A stretch of DNA of 64,000 bases from an uncultured Lachnospiraceae bacterium. Lineage in GTDB: Bacteria > Bacillota > Clostridia > Lachnospirales > Lachnospiraceae. Where the stretch lies: NCBI GenBank assembly GCA_910587095.1, contig CAJUMJ010000060.1, forward strand, positions 1-64,000, written 5' to 3'. Shown here piece by piece: positions 14,659 to 23,718 of this stretch. Each line of letters begins with the position of its first letter. Position 1 is the stretch's first letter. The notes beneath the pieces are model-generated. The model searched no databases and was not told the origin of the DNA. It saw nothing but the letters and a program-made list of their open reading frames with translations. The position numbers were made by a program, and so were the translations under genes.

Positions 14659-16386
14659 ATGAAAACATTAATGCTTGGCAACGAGGCGGTTGCCAGAGGT
14701 TTGTATGAAGCGGGGTGCAGTTTTGTGTCCAGCTATCCGGGAACGCCCAGCACGGAGATTACCGAGTGTGTGGCGAAATACGAGGAAGTGTACGCAGAGT
14801 GGGCTCCCAATGAGAAGGTTGCGCTGGAGGTAGCGTTTGGCGCTTGTCTTGCGGGCAAGAGGAGCTTCTGCGCGATGAAGCATGTTGGCTTGAATGTGGC
14901 TGCTGACCCGCTTTTCACTATTTCCTATACGGGAGTGAACGCGGGGCTTGTGGTTGGGGTGGCTGATGACGCCGGGATGCACAGCTCACAGAACGAACAG
15001 GATTCCAGACACTATGCGCAGGCTTCAAAGATTCCCATGCTGGAACCTTCCGATTCCGCGGAGGCGCTCGCATTTGTAAAATTAGCTTACGAGATATCAG
15101 AAGAATACGACACGGCGGTTCTGATTAAAATGTGTACCCGCGTCAGCCATTCCCAAAGCGTAGTGGAGACGGGGGAGAGGGTAGTTCCCGAACAGAAGAA
15201 GTATGAGAAGAATCCTGGAAAATATATTATGATGCCTGCCAATGCGAAGAAGCGCCATCCGGATGTGGAGGCGCGCATGAAAGCGCTTACAGCCTGGGCG
15301 GAGAAAACGGAGGTCAACCGGGTGGAGGAGGGGAGAGATCACTCTCTCGGCATCATCACTTCCTCCACCTGCTACCAGTATGTGAAGGAGGCGTTTGGTG
15401 ACACTTACCCGATCTTAAAGCTGGGGATGATCTGGCCTATGCCTGAACAGAAAATCAGGGATTTTGCCGCTTCGGCCGACAAGGTTGTGGTGGTGGAGGA
15501 GTTGGACGGCTTTATCGAGACACATTGCAGAAACCTGGGACTTGCAGTGTCAGGTAAGGAGCTGTTTTCCGATATCGGGGAGCTGAGCCAGAATATGGTG
15601 AAAGAGAAGCTTGGAGCCGCCGTGCAGGTTGGCGCTTCTCTAGGTGAAAATATCCCGGCCCGACCGCCTGTCATGTGTGCAGGCTGTCCGCACCGCAGCA
15701 TTTTTTACGTACTGAAGAAAATGAAACTCACCGTACTTGGGGATATCGGGTGTTATACATTGGGGGCGGTGCCGCCCTTGGGGGCTATCGACACAACAGT
15801 GTGTATGGGAGCCTCCGTCTCCGGGCTTCATGGTTTTGTGAAAGCGGACAGCGAGGCGAACGAGGGACGCACGGTGGCGGTGATCGGCGACTCGACCTTT
15901 ATCCATTCCGGAGTTACCGGCCTGATTAACATTGCGTACAATGAGTCGAACGCCACGGTAATCATACTTGATAACTCCATCACGGGGATGACGGGGCACC
16001 AGCAGAATCCGACCACGGGGTATAATCTGAAAGGGGATCCTTGCACGAAGATTGATTTGGAGAGCCTGTGCCATGCGGTGGGAATCAGACGGGTAAAAGT
16101 GGTGGATCCCTACGATATGGATACTTGCCAGACTGTGATAAAGGAAGAGCTTGCGGCGAAGGAGCCTTCTGTCATTATTTCCCGCCGCCCCTGCGCGTTG
16201 CTAAAATATGTGAAGCATCCGGGTCCCATCTGTTCTGACCCTGAGAAGTGCAAAGGCTGTAAGGCGTGCATGAATATCGGCTGTCCCGCGATCAGCATGG
16301 TGGACGGCAAGGCGAAGATTGACGCGACCCTCTGTGTGGGCTGCGGGGTCTGCGAGCAGCTTTGTAAGTTTGACGCGCTCGGCTAA
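14659..16386 (+). CDS. iorA: Indolepyruvate:ferredoxin oxidoreductase, alpha subunit
   Basis: The ATG at 14659 has GGGTGG eight bases upstream; a GTG at 14647 is less likely. The 575-residue protein has the N-terminal pyrimidine-binding domain (SSYPGTPSTEI, NEKVALEVAFGA), a transketolase C-like middle, and the TPP-binding domain (MCAGCPHRSIFYVL, LGDIGCYTLG, 'GDSTFIHSGVTGLINIAYN', with ILDNSITGMTGHQ). The C-terminus has two ferredoxin motifs, CKGCKACMNIGCP and CVGCGVCEQLC. The enzyme oxidatively decarboxylates indole-, phenyl- or hydroxyphenyl-pyruvate to the arylacetyl-CoA, reducing ferredoxin, and can run in reverse. It is followed 54 bp later by the gamma/beta subunit iorB. Confidence 0.96.
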   Translation: MKTLMLGNEAVARGLYEAGCSFVSSYPGTPSTEITECVAKYEEVYAEWAPNEKVALEVAFGACLAGKRSFCAMKHVGLNVAADPLFTISYTGVNAGLVVGVADDAGMHSSQNEQDSRHYAQASKIPMLEPSDSAEALAFVKLAYEISEEYDTAVLIKMCTRVSHSQSVVETGERVVPEQKKYEKNPGKYIMMPANAKKRHPDVEARMKALTAWAEKTEVNRVEEGRDHSLGIITSSTCYQYVKEAFGDTYPILKLGMIWPMPEQKIRDFAASADKVVVVEELDGFIETHCRNLGLAVSGKELFSDIGELSQNMVKEKLGAAVQVGASLGENIPARPPVMCAGCPHRSIFYVLKKMKLTVLGDIGCYTLGAVPPLGAIDTTVCMGASVSGLHGFVKADSEANEGRTVAVIGDSTFIHSGVTGLINIAYNESNATVIILDNSITGMTGHQQNPTTGYNLKGDPCTKIDLESLCHAVGIRRVKVVDPYDMDTCQTVIKEELAAKEPSVIISRRPCALLKYVKHPGPICSDPEKCKGCKACMNIGCPAISMVDGKAKIDATLCVGCGVCEQLCKFDALG

Positions 16387-16440
16387 GATTAAGATAAAAG
16401 GCCGTGTCTGGCAGGCACAGGCCGGAATGGAGATTCAAAT

Positions 16441-17022
16441 ATGGAGACAAAAAATATTATGATCGTGGGAGTGGGAGGACAAGGAACGCTGCTTGCAAGC
16501 AAGCTTTTGGGCCGTCTGCTTCTCGGAAAGGGATTTGACGTGAAAGTCAGCGAAGTGCATGGGATGAGCCAGCGCGGCGGAAGCGTTGTCACCTATGTGC
16601 GCTGGGGAGACAGGGTCTGTTCCCCAATTATAGACAAAGGGCAGGCGGACTGTATTCTGTCCTTTGAACTCCTGGAGGCGGCACGCTATACGGAGTATGT
16701 GAAGCCCGGAGGGAGGATCATTGTCAACAGCCAGCAGATCAATCCCATGCCGGTGATTGCCGGTGCGGCTGCATATCCTGAGGATTTGGAGGAGAAAATG
16801 AGGAATCTTGGCATTCAGGTGGATGCCTTGGACGCGCTTTCCCTGGCGGAGGAGGCAGGCAGCAGCAAGGCTGTAAATCTGGTGCTCATGGGAAGGCTTG
16901 CCAAACACTTTGACTTTACGGACGAGGAGTGGATGGATGCGATTGAACAGAGCGTGCCGTCAAAGTTTCTTGAGATGAACAAGAAAGCGTTTGAGCTGGG
17001 ACGGCGTGAGAAGTGTATCTAA
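16441..17022 (+). CDS. iorB: Indolepyruvate:ferredoxin oxidoreductase, beta subunit
   Basis: The 193-residue protein is a pyruvate-ferredoxin oxidoreductase gamma-type domain. It begins with NIMIVGVGGQGTLLASKLLGRLL, a glycine-rich phosphate-binding motif, and has the conserved EVHGMSQRGGSV segment typical of IorB. It pairs with IorA to form the functional enzyme. The length is the family norm (about 190-200). It lies in the same direct operon, 54 bp after iorA and 41 bp before the PaaK-type ligase. Confidence 0.95.
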   Translation: METKNIMIVGVGGQGTLLASKLLGRLLLGKGFDVKVSEVHGMSQRGGSVVTYVRWGDRVCSPIIDKGQADCILSFELLEAARYTEYVKPGGRIIVNSQQINPMPVIAGAAAYPEDLEEKMRNLGIQVDALDALSLAEEAGSSKAVNLVLMGRLAKHFDFTDEEWMDAIEQSVPSKFLEMNKKAFELGRREKCI

Positions 17023-17063
17023 AGACCAATGCCGGAGGCGGTTTCTAAAAGGAGGCACAAATT

Positions 17064-18377
17064 ATGGAGGAGGAAGGTATGGAACGGTATTACCAGAAAG
17101 AAATTGAGACTGCGGACAGGGAGCGGATTGTGGCATGGCAGAATGAACGGCTGGTAAAACAGGTGCGCCATGTGTGGGACAATGTGCCTTACTACCGCAA
17201 AAAAATGGAGGAGAAGGGTGTTTCGCCCGAGGACATTCAGAGCGTGGAGGACTTACATAAACTGCCCTTTTTGACGAAGGATGACCTGCGGGAGGCATAT
17301 CCTTACGGTCTTCTTGCGATGCCCTTAAAAGACTGCGTGCGCATTCAGTCCACATCGGGTACCACGGGACGCAGGGTGGTGGCTTTTTATACGCAGCATG
17401 ATATTGATTTGTGGGAGGATTGTTGTGCCCGCGCTATCATGGCAGCAGGCGGCACCAACGAGGATGTGTGTCATGTCAGTTATGGTTATGGACTGTTCAC
17501 AGGCGGCCCCGGGCTCAACGGGGGAAGCCACAAGGTTGGGTGTCTGACGCTTCCTATGTCATCCGGCAACACGGATCGTCAATTACAGTTTATGGTGGAT
17601 CTGGAGGCCACGATCATCTGCTGCACGCCCTCCTATGCGGCTTATCTGGCAGAGAGCATTCATGAGCGGGGACTGCGCGACAAGATTAAGCTAAAAGCCG
17701 GTATTTTCGGTGCGGAAGCCTGGAGCGAGGAGATGCGTCAGGATATTCAGAATAAGCTTGGCATCAAGGCATACGATATCTATGGACTCACGGAGACAAG
17801 CGGCCCCGGCGTGGCGTTCGAGTGCAGTGAGCAGACCGGTATGCACATTAACGAGGATCACTTTATCGCGGAGATTATCGACCCGGATACAGGGGAAGTG
17901 CTTCCCGAGGGCAGCAAGGGCGAACTGGTATTTACGGCGATTACAAAGGAGGCGTTCCCGCTTCTGCGTTATCGCACGAGAGACATCTGTGTGCTCACCA
18001 GAGAGAAATGTTCCTGCGGCCGCACTCATGTGAAGATGAGCAAGCCCATGGGCAGAAGCGACGATATGCTGATCGTGAAGGGAGTCAACGTATTCCCGTC
18101 GCAGATCGAGACGGTGCTTCTGGAGCAGGGCTATCCCGCAAACTATCAGATTATCGTGGATCGTGTCAACAATTCCGATACGATCGAAGTGATGGTGGAG
18201 ATGACGCCTGAAAACTTCTCCGATAATCTCGGTAAGATCACGGAGATGGAGAAAGGACTGGTTTCCGCGCTCAAGGCAATGCTTGGCATTTACGCCAAAG
18301 TACGTCTGGTGGCGCCAAAATCCATCACGAGAAGCGAAGGCAAGGCAGTACGCGTCATTGATAAGCGCAAGATTTAG
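17064..18377 (+). CDS. Phenylacetate-CoA ligase (PaaK type)
   Basis: The ATG at 17064 follows AGGAGG, giving 437 residues, the normal PaaK length. Motifs include the phosphate loop SGTTGRRVV (about 95-103), YGLTETSGPGVAFECSE, LRYRTRDICVL, the small Cys-rich KCSCGRTH loop, and SDDMLIVKGVNVFPSQIE in the hinge. The enzyme forms phenylacetyl-CoA (or indoleacetyl-CoA) from the free acid and ATP. Placement after iorAB and before an ACT protein is a common clostridial arrangement. With IorAB working in reverse this would allow salvage of arylacetates into aromatic amino acids; the opposite, catabolic direction is equally consistent with the sequence. Confidence 0.94.
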   Translation: MEEEGMERYYQKEIETADRERIVAWQNERLVKQVRHVWDNVPYYRKKMEEKGVSPEDIQSVEDLHKLPFLTKDDLREAYPYGLLAMPLKDCVRIQSTSGTTGRRVVAFYTQHDIDLWEDCCARAIMAAGGTNEDVCHVSYGYGLFTGGPGLNGGSHKVGCLTLPMSSGNTDRQLQFMVDLEATIICCTPSYAAYLAESIHERGLRDKIKLKAGIFGAEAWSEEMRQDIQNKLGIKAYDIYGLTETSGPGVAFECSEQTGMHINEDHFIAEIIDPDTGEVLPEGSKGELVFTAITKEAFPLLRYRTRDICVLTREKCSCGRTHVKMSKPMGRSDDMLIVKGVNVFPSQIETVLLEQGYPANYQIIVDRVNNSDTIEVMVEMTPENFSDNLGKITEMEKGLVSALKAMLGIYAKVRLVAPKSITRSEGKAVRVIDKRKI

Positions 18378-18393
18378 GGAGGGGGAAAAACAT

Positions 18394-18825
18394 ATGACAA
18401 TACCTCAGATTTCTGTATTTCTGGAAAATAAGGCTGGGCAGCTTGCGGACATCACCCGTATTCTCTCGGAGAATCAGGTGAATATGCGGGCGCTCAATAT
18501 AGCAGAGACAGCGGATTACGGTGTTTTGCGGCTGATTGTGGACGATGCGTCAAAGGCTTCCTCCATTCTTTTGGAGAATGGTTTTATTCTGACAATGACG
18601 CCTGTTGTGGGTGTGGCTGTTCCCGATACGCCCGGCGGCCTGAGCAAAGTGCTCGGCGTGATCTCCGATGCGGGGATGGATGTGGAGTACATGTACTCTG
18701 TTTTCGGACAGAAGGACGGGCAGGCGTGTATGATCTTCCGAGTGGCGGATACGGACAGACTTGCGGTTGTTTTGGATCAGGGCGGAATCGGCACGATGAC
18801 CGGGGAGGACCTGGGTCTTCACTAG
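18394..18825 (+). CDS. Double ACT-domain protein
   Basis: The ATG at 18394 follows GGGAGGGGG. The 143-residue protein consists of two ACT domains and nothing else: the first starts with ISVFLENKAGQLADITRILSENQVNMRAL, the second with AVPDTPGGLSKVLGVISDAGMDVEYMY. ACT domains bind amino acids and act as regulators of enzymes. Stand-alone double-ACT proteins are often found directly after iorAB-paaK, which is the case here. Binding of an aromatic amino acid to tune the cluster is inferred; no partner is shown. Confidence 0.92.
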   Translation: MTIPQISVFLENKAGQLADITRILSENQVNMRALNIAETADYGVLRLIVDDASKASSILLENGFILTMTPVVGVAVPDTPGGLSKVLGVISDAGMDVEYMYSVFGQKDGQACMIFRVADTDRLAVVLDQGGIGTMTGEDLGLH

Positions 18826-18866
18826 AGGCGAAAGATGGGCCACTAAAAAATGCCTCGAAAAAACAG

Positions 18867-18893
18867 TTGACAAAAATATTGTTTTCGTATAAA
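18867..18893 (+). promoter_or_regulatory. Promoter for the T-box-tyrS transcript
   Basis: TTGACA (18867-18872) is followed after 15 bp by TATAAA (18888-18893). The spacer is two bases short of optimum, but the pair sits just before the T-box leader and no better candidate is seen. Confidence 0.5.
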
Positions 18894-18904
18894 TTATAAG
18901 GCAG

Positions 18905-19216
18905 TAAAACACAGTAAAACAGGCGTTGAAGAGAACAAGTAGTGGATCGGGAAACGGACAGAAAGCAGCCGGCAGATGAGAGGCGCGCGGGAACTTTTCC
19001 ATGAATACATCTCGGAGCTTTGCGGCGGAATGGCGGTAAGAGGCTTAGTAGGTCGTGACGGAGGAATGCACGTTATAGCAGGAGAGTATCGTCAGAGAAA
19101 GATAATGTGAGTTATTTTATGACTGTACTCAGTGAGGCAGCCGGCGTGAGCCGTCTGCGAAATTAGGTGGTAACACGAGTTTAACCCTCGTCCTGATAAT
19201 CAGGACGGGGGTATTT
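18905..19216 (+). ncRNA. T-box riboswitch leader controlling tyrS
   Basis: The leader ends in the T-box sequence AGGTGGTAACACG (19165-19177), which pairs with the 3' end of uncharged tRNA in the antiterminator, followed by an intrinsic terminator: CCCTCGTCCTGA (19185-19196) with TCAGGACGGGGG (19200-19211) and a short T-rich tail. The 5' half is long enough for stem I and its distal elements. A candidate specifier codon UAC (Tyr) lies in GAATACATC near 19005-19013. The downstream gene is tyrosyl-tRNA synthetase, which agrees with a tyrosine specificity. Uncharged tRNA-Tyr would stabilise the antiterminator and allow tyrS expression. Confidence 0.9.
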
Positions 19217-19371
19217 TGCGCGATTCAGCAGAGACAGAAGCAGACGTCAGTATGCTTCATGCTCGCATGAAAGCAGGATGGCGGGTGCTTATGACGAGCA
19301 ACGCGAACGAAAGATGGGAAGCGTCTTGAGTCTGCTGAGGAAGCAGAGACAGAAGAAAGGAGATAATCAAG

Positions 19372-20595
19372 ATGGGAATCTACGAAGAATTACAGGCGAG
19401 AGGACTTCTCGCACAGCTCACAGACGCGGATGAGATCCGTGATTTGATCAACAACGGAAAGGCGACTTTTTATATCGGGTTTGACCCAACGGCGGACAGC
19501 CTGCATGTAGGGCACTTCATGGCGTTATGCCTGATGAAGAGATTACAGGAGGCGGGAAACAAGCCGATCGCCCTGATCGGCGGCGGAACTGCTATGATCG
19601 GTGATCCTTCCGGACGGACGGACATGCGCTCCATGATGACGAAGGAAACGATCGAGCACAACTGTGAGTGCTTTAAGAAGCAGATGAGTCGATTTATCGA
19701 CTTTTCCGAGGGAAAAGCGCTTATGGTCAACAATGCGGACTGGCTGCTTGACCTCAACTATGTGGAGTTTATCAGGGACGTGGGGGCATGCTTCTCCGTA
19801 AACAATATGCTGCGCGCGGAGTGCTATAAGCAGAGAATGGAAAAAGGCTTGAGCTTCCTTGAGTTCAACTACATGATTATGCAGAGTTACGATTTTCTGG
19901 AGCTTTACAAGAGATATGGCTGTAATATGCAGTTTGGGGGAGACGACCAGTGGAGCAATATGCTGGGCGGCACGGATTTGATCCGCAGAAAGCTCGGGAA
20001 GGATGCCTATGCGATGACGATCACTTTGCTGATGAACTCAGAGGGGAAGAAGATGGGGAAGACACAGAAGGGCGCGGTCTGGCTGGATCCCGAGAAGACG
20101 ACTCCTTTCGAGTTCTACCAGTACTGGCGCAACGTGGATGATGCGGACGTGCTCAAATGCCTGCGCATGCTCACTTTCCTGCCTCTTTCGCAGATTGAGG
20201 AGATGGATTGCTGGGAGGGGAGCCAGTTAAATGAGGCGAAGGAGATTCTTGCCTATGAGCTGACCAATCTGGTGCACGGCGAGGAGGAGGCCGAGAAGGC
20301 GAAAGAGGCGTCAAAGGCGCTCTTTGCCGGGGGCGGCAGCTCGGAAAACATGCCGACGGTGACTTTGTCGGAGGCGGATTACAGGGACGGCAAGATTGAT
20401 ATTCAGGGCGTTTTAGTGGCTGCAGGTCTGGCTGCGTCACGTTCCGAGGCGCGCAGGGCAGTGGAACAGGGCGGCGTGACCGTAAAAGGTGAGAAGGTGA
20501 CGGATTTAAAGACCTGTTACACGAAGGAGGATATCGCGGCAGAGGAATTTATTGTGAAGAAGGGCAAGAAGAGTTTTAAGAAGATTTTGGCGTAG
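19372..20595 (+). CDS. tyrS: Tyrosyl-tRNA synthetase
   Basis: The 407-residue protein is a class Ic aminoacyl-tRNA synthetase. It shows the HIGH-type motif in PTADSLHVGHF (about 40-50), the tyrosine-pocket region YDFLELYKRYGCNMQFGGDDQW, and the KMSKS-equivalent KMGKTQKGAVW (about 227-237). The C-terminal S4-like RNA-binding domain ends with EARRAVEQGGVTVKGEKV. It charges tRNA-Tyr with tyrosine in the cytoplasm. The start has AGAAAGGAGATAATCAAG just upstream. Expression is controlled by the T-box leader at 18905-19216. Confidence 0.97.
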   Translation: MGIYEELQARGLLAQLTDADEIRDLINNGKATFYIGFDPTADSLHVGHFMALCLMKRLQEAGNKPIALIGGGTAMIGDPSGRTDMRSMMTKETIEHNCECFKKQMSRFIDFSEGKALMVNNADWLLDLNYVEFIRDVGACFSVNNMLRAECYKQRMEKGLSFLEFNYMIMQSYDFLELYKRYGCNMQFGGDDQWSNMLGGTDLIRRKLGKDAYAMTITLLMNSEGKKMGKTQKGAVWLDPEKTTPFEFYQYWRNVDDADVLKCLRMLTFLPLSQIEEMDCWEGSQLNEAKEILAYELTNLVHGEEEAEKAKEASKALFAGGGSSENMPTVTLSEADYRDGKIDIQGVLVAAGLAASRSEARRAVEQGGVTVKGEKVTDLKTCYTKEDIAAEEFIVKKGKKSFKKILA

Positions 20596-20691
20596 ACACT
20601 GTGAAACAGGACGAGGAGAGGCGGAAATTTGCCATGAAATACCGCACAGTGAAGATACAATAGCATGTATAATTGGAAGAGAGGTGTCGAT

Positions 20692-21675
20692 ATGGAAAAG
20701 AGAGCAAAGGGAAGAACATTAATGTCCTACGCGCCGGATATCAAGGTGGTGGACTGTACGTTGCGCGACGGCGGACTGGTAAACAACTTTTACTTTACGG
20801 ATGAGTTTGTCAAGGGGCTGTACCGGGCTAATATCAAGGCTGGCGTGGACTACATGGAGTTTGGATACAAGGCATCGAAAGAAATGTTCGATGTGAACAA
20901 ATTCGGTAAGTGGAAGTTCTGCGACGATAAGGATATCCGTGCCGTTGTTGGCGACAATAAGACGGACATGAAGATTGGCGTGATGGCGGATGTGGGGCGT
21001 TGTGATTTCAGAAAGGACATTCTGAACAAAAAGGACAGCCCGATCGATCTGGTGAGGGTTGCCACTTATATCAATACCATACCGGCTGCTATTGAATTGA
21101 TCGAGGACTGTACGAAGAAGGGGTATGAGACGACTGTCAATATTATGGCGATTTCCAAGGCGAACGAGACGGATCTGGACGCGGCTCTTGATTTACTGGG
21201 GCAGAGCAGTGTAGGGACAATTTATCTGGTTGACAGTTACGGTTCCCTGTACCCGGAGCAGGTAAGGAGACTTGCGGACAAATATCTGGAAGTGGCGGCC
21301 AGGTATGGGAAAAAAGTCGGCATCCACGCACATAACAACCAACAGCTTGCCTTTGCCAATACGACGGAGGTCGTCATCATGGGTGTGAGCTATCTGGATG
21401 CAACGGTGAACGGCATGGGACGTGGCTGCGGAAACTGCCCGAGCGAACTTCTTTTGGGTTTCCTGAAAAACCCCAAGTACAATGTCAATCCGATTCTGCG
21501 CTTTATCGAGAGGGAGATTAACCCGCTCAAGGAATCCGGGGTGGCATGGGGGTATGATGTACCGTATCTTCTGACAGGACTTTTAAATCAGCATCCGAAG
21601 TCTGCGATCCAGTTTATGAAGGAGAATAGAAAGGATTACTATGAATTTTATCTGGAACTTTTGGAGAGTTTCTAA
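20692..21675 (+). CDS. DRE-TIM metallolyase / aldolase catalytic-domain protein (HMGL-like)
   Basis: The ATG at 20692 follows GAGAGGTG; an earlier ATG at 20665 has no ribosome-binding site. The 327-residue barrel protein carries VVDCTLRDGGLVNN (the DRE-TIM metal and acid-base motif), NIMAISKANETDLD, YLVDSYGSLYPEQV and the metal ligands in IHAHNNQQLAFAN. The family includes 4-hydroxy-2-oxovalerate aldolase, isopropylmalate and citramalate synthases, and HMG-CoA lyase. The short length without a regulatory domain fits an aldolase better than a synthase. The variant GCGNCPSELLLGFL segment resembles aldolases of unknown substrate found in Lachnospiraceae. No operon context assigns a pathway. Confidence 0.88.
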   Translation: MEKRAKGRTLMSYAPDIKVVDCTLRDGGLVNNFYFTDEFVKGLYRANIKAGVDYMEFGYKASKEMFDVNKFGKWKFCDDKDIRAVVGDNKTDMKIGVMADVGRCDFRKDILNKKDSPIDLVRVATYINTIPAAIELIEDCTKKGYETTVNIMAISKANETDLDAALDLLGQSSVGTIYLVDSYGSLYPEQVRRLADKYLEVAARYGKKVGIHAHNNQQLAFANTTEVVIMGVSYLDATVNGMGRGCGNCPSELLLGFLKNPKYNVNPILRFIEREINPLKESGVAWGYDVPYLLTGLLNQHPKSAIQFMKENRKDYYEFYLELLESF

Positions 21676-21748
21676 AAAATAGCACATGTAATAGATGTGG
21701 CGTATACGGGAGACTACGCAGGGAAACGGGAAATTGAGGAGATACGGA

Positions 21749-23422
21749 ATGAAGAGAGATGACGATCTGGAATTTGTGGATCTGGAAACCGAGGACTTTG
21801 AGGAAGAGCTTGCCGAGAAAACTCTTCGGTTTGTGGGCAGAGTGCTGATCCCTTTTGTCATAGGGCTTGTGGTTGTGATTGTTGTGGTGGCCGCCGTCTT
21901 TTTGCTCGGAGGAAAAGAGGGGAAGGAAGAAGCGCTCCTTGCATCTACAGAGCAGACAGAGAGGAAGGAGGAGGAAGGGACGGAAAATGAGGAGCAGGAA
22001 AGCCAGGAGGAACCGGAGAGCGAGGCTGATGTGACTCAGGAGACGTCGGAAGATGCCGCCCCGCCGTCTGAGCCGGCGGATTCTGCCAAGGAGACGGAAG
22101 GCGGAGAGAATGAAGCGCCGATGCTACAGGAGGAGGATCCGGAAACGGAAACTATGAGTACCGAGGAGGGCACGGAGGTGGATGTAAGCGCTCTTCTCTC
22201 CTCGGAAGCGGCGGCGGAGACTGATGAAGTTACTTTCGGAATCGACGTGGCAAGGTATCAGGGAACGATCGACTGGGCGCAGGTGGCGGCATCCGGCATT
22301 GACTTTGCCATGGTGCGGGTAGGCTATCGCATGGACGAAAGCAGGGAGATCGTCGCCGACAGTAACGCTCGCTATAATATGCAGGAAGCGCAGAAAAACG
22401 GGATTAAGCTGGGTGCATATTTCTTTTCCACGGCAGTCAACGAGGAGGAGGCAAAAGCGGAGGCGGACTGGACGGCGGATTATATTGCGCAATACCAGAT
22501 TACCTATCCTGTGGCTTTCGACTGCGAAGGATTTGAGCGGGAAAGCAGTGCGCAGTACGGTCTGTCCGCGACGCAGAGAACAGATATAGCCATCGCCTTT
22601 CTGAACAGAATTTATGAGCGGGGCTATACGCCCATGTTCTATTCGTCCATGCATGAAATGACAGGTGATGCGAAATGGGAGACTTCCAGAATCGAGAAAA
22701 GCTATCGGATATGGGTTTCGCAGTATCCATCGGCGCCTTATCCGCAGACAGAGAAATCCTCCTATCAGGGAGTGCATGCTATGTGGCAGTACACAAACAG
22801 GGGAACGGTCGCGGGCATCAGCCAGCCTGTGGACGTGAACATCGCTTACTTTGGCTACGAAGGAGCGGCCGGCGCGCAGAGTGAGGAGACGCCGGAGGAG
22901 GTCAGCGCGGATGTGGAGGCGCTTATGCCGTTTACCGCGGTAGAGGAGGAAGTAACGGCGAAGGACGCCACCAATCTGAGGAACATTCCAAGTCAGGGGG
23001 AGGACAGCACGGTGGTGTATACCCTGAAAAACGGGGAGGCGCTAAAAAGAACGGGTGTGAGCGCAAGCGGCTGGTCGAGGCTCATCTATAATGAACAGAC
23101 AGTCTATGCCGTAAGCAGCTATCTGACCACGGACCTCGGCTATCAGGCACCGAAGGAGGAGAAGAAGGAGGGAGAAGAAAGCGGAGACGGGCTTAAGACA
23201 AAGTTTGCCGACAGAAACGAACAGGTGACGGCGAAAATCGAGGTAAACCTGAGGCTCTTACCTAGCGTGACCAATCCCGATGCCACGGTGGCGGCTGTAT
23301 TGCATAACGGTGAATATGCTACCAGAACAGGGGTCAATGAGGAATATGGATGGTCACGAGTCGAATATAACGGCCAAACCCTCTACTGCATCAGCAGCTA
23401 CCTATACGTTGGCAATGAATAG
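21749..23422 (+). CDS. Membrane-anchored GH25 lysozyme with two SH3-like domains
   Basis: The ATG at 21749 has GAGGAG upstream and gives 557 residues. An N-terminal membrane helix lies at about 33-54 (VLIPFVIGLVVVIVVVAAVF), followed by a long Glu-rich, low-complexity linker (about 60-160). The GH25 muramidase domain (about 165-370) has FGIDVARYQGTIDWAQVAAS with a catalytic Asp and PVAFDCEGFE with the D-x-E pair. Two SH3-like repeats at about 390-465 and 485-555 each have VTAKxxxNLR and 'GWSR(L/V)xYNxQT(V/L)Y'. The protein is likely to be exposed on the outer face and cleave peptidoglycan during growth or division. The acidic linker may span the wall. Confidence 0.92.
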   Translation: MKRDDDLEFVDLETEDFEEELAEKTLRFVGRVLIPFVIGLVVVIVVVAAVFLLGGKEGKEEALLASTEQTERKEEEGTENEEQESQEEPESEADVTQETSEDAAPPSEPADSAKETEGGENEAPMLQEEDPETETMSTEEGTEVDVSALLSSEAAAETDEVTFGIDVARYQGTIDWAQVAASGIDFAMVRVGYRMDESREIVADSNARYNMQEAQKNGIKLGAYFFSTAVNEEEAKAEADWTADYIAQYQITYPVAFDCEGFERESSAQYGLSATQRTDIAIAFLNRIYERGYTPMFYSSMHEMTGDAKWETSRIEKSYRIWVSQYPSAPYPQTEKSSYQGVHAMWQYTNRGTVAGISQPVDVNIAYFGYEGAAGAQSEETPEEVSADVEALMPFTAVEEEVTAKDATNLRNIPSQGEDSTVVYTLKNGEALKRTGVSASGWSRLIYNEQTVYAVSSYLTTDLGYQAPKEEKKEGEESGDGLKTKFADRNEQVTAKIEVNLRLLPSVTNPDATVAAVLHNGEYATRTGVNEEYGWSRVEYNGQTLYCISSYLYVGNE

Positions 23423-23658
23423 TGCCAATGGCTGACAGACATCAGTTGGTTGCCTGCAGGCGGACCATGATATAAAAAATCCAAAGTAAAAGATAAAAAC
23501 GCCTGCTATGTAATTTGTCCGCAGATTATTGGGAAGAGAAAATAACGATTGATAACACGAAAAAAGTGTATGTTATTAAATGCTATAAAAATCGGAATTA
23601 GTACTTTCGGGTGGTTAACTTAAGTAGGGGATTTTGAGGTTATTCAGAGTCAAAAAAC

Positions 23659-23712
23659 AAGAAAAAGGATCGACATATTAAGTTTAGCTTTAATATATCG
23701 ATCCTTTTTCTT
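23659..23712. terminator. Bidirectional terminator between the lysozyme gene and aroC
   Basis: AAGAAAAAGGATCGA (23659-23673) pairs perfectly with TCGATCCTTTTTCTT (23698-23712), with a further AT-rich extension inside the loop. Flanking A and T runs on both strands make it able to stop transcription of both converging genes. The remaining gap 23423-23658 contains no gene or other recognisable element. Confidence 0.88.
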
Positions 23713-23718
23713 GCCGAT

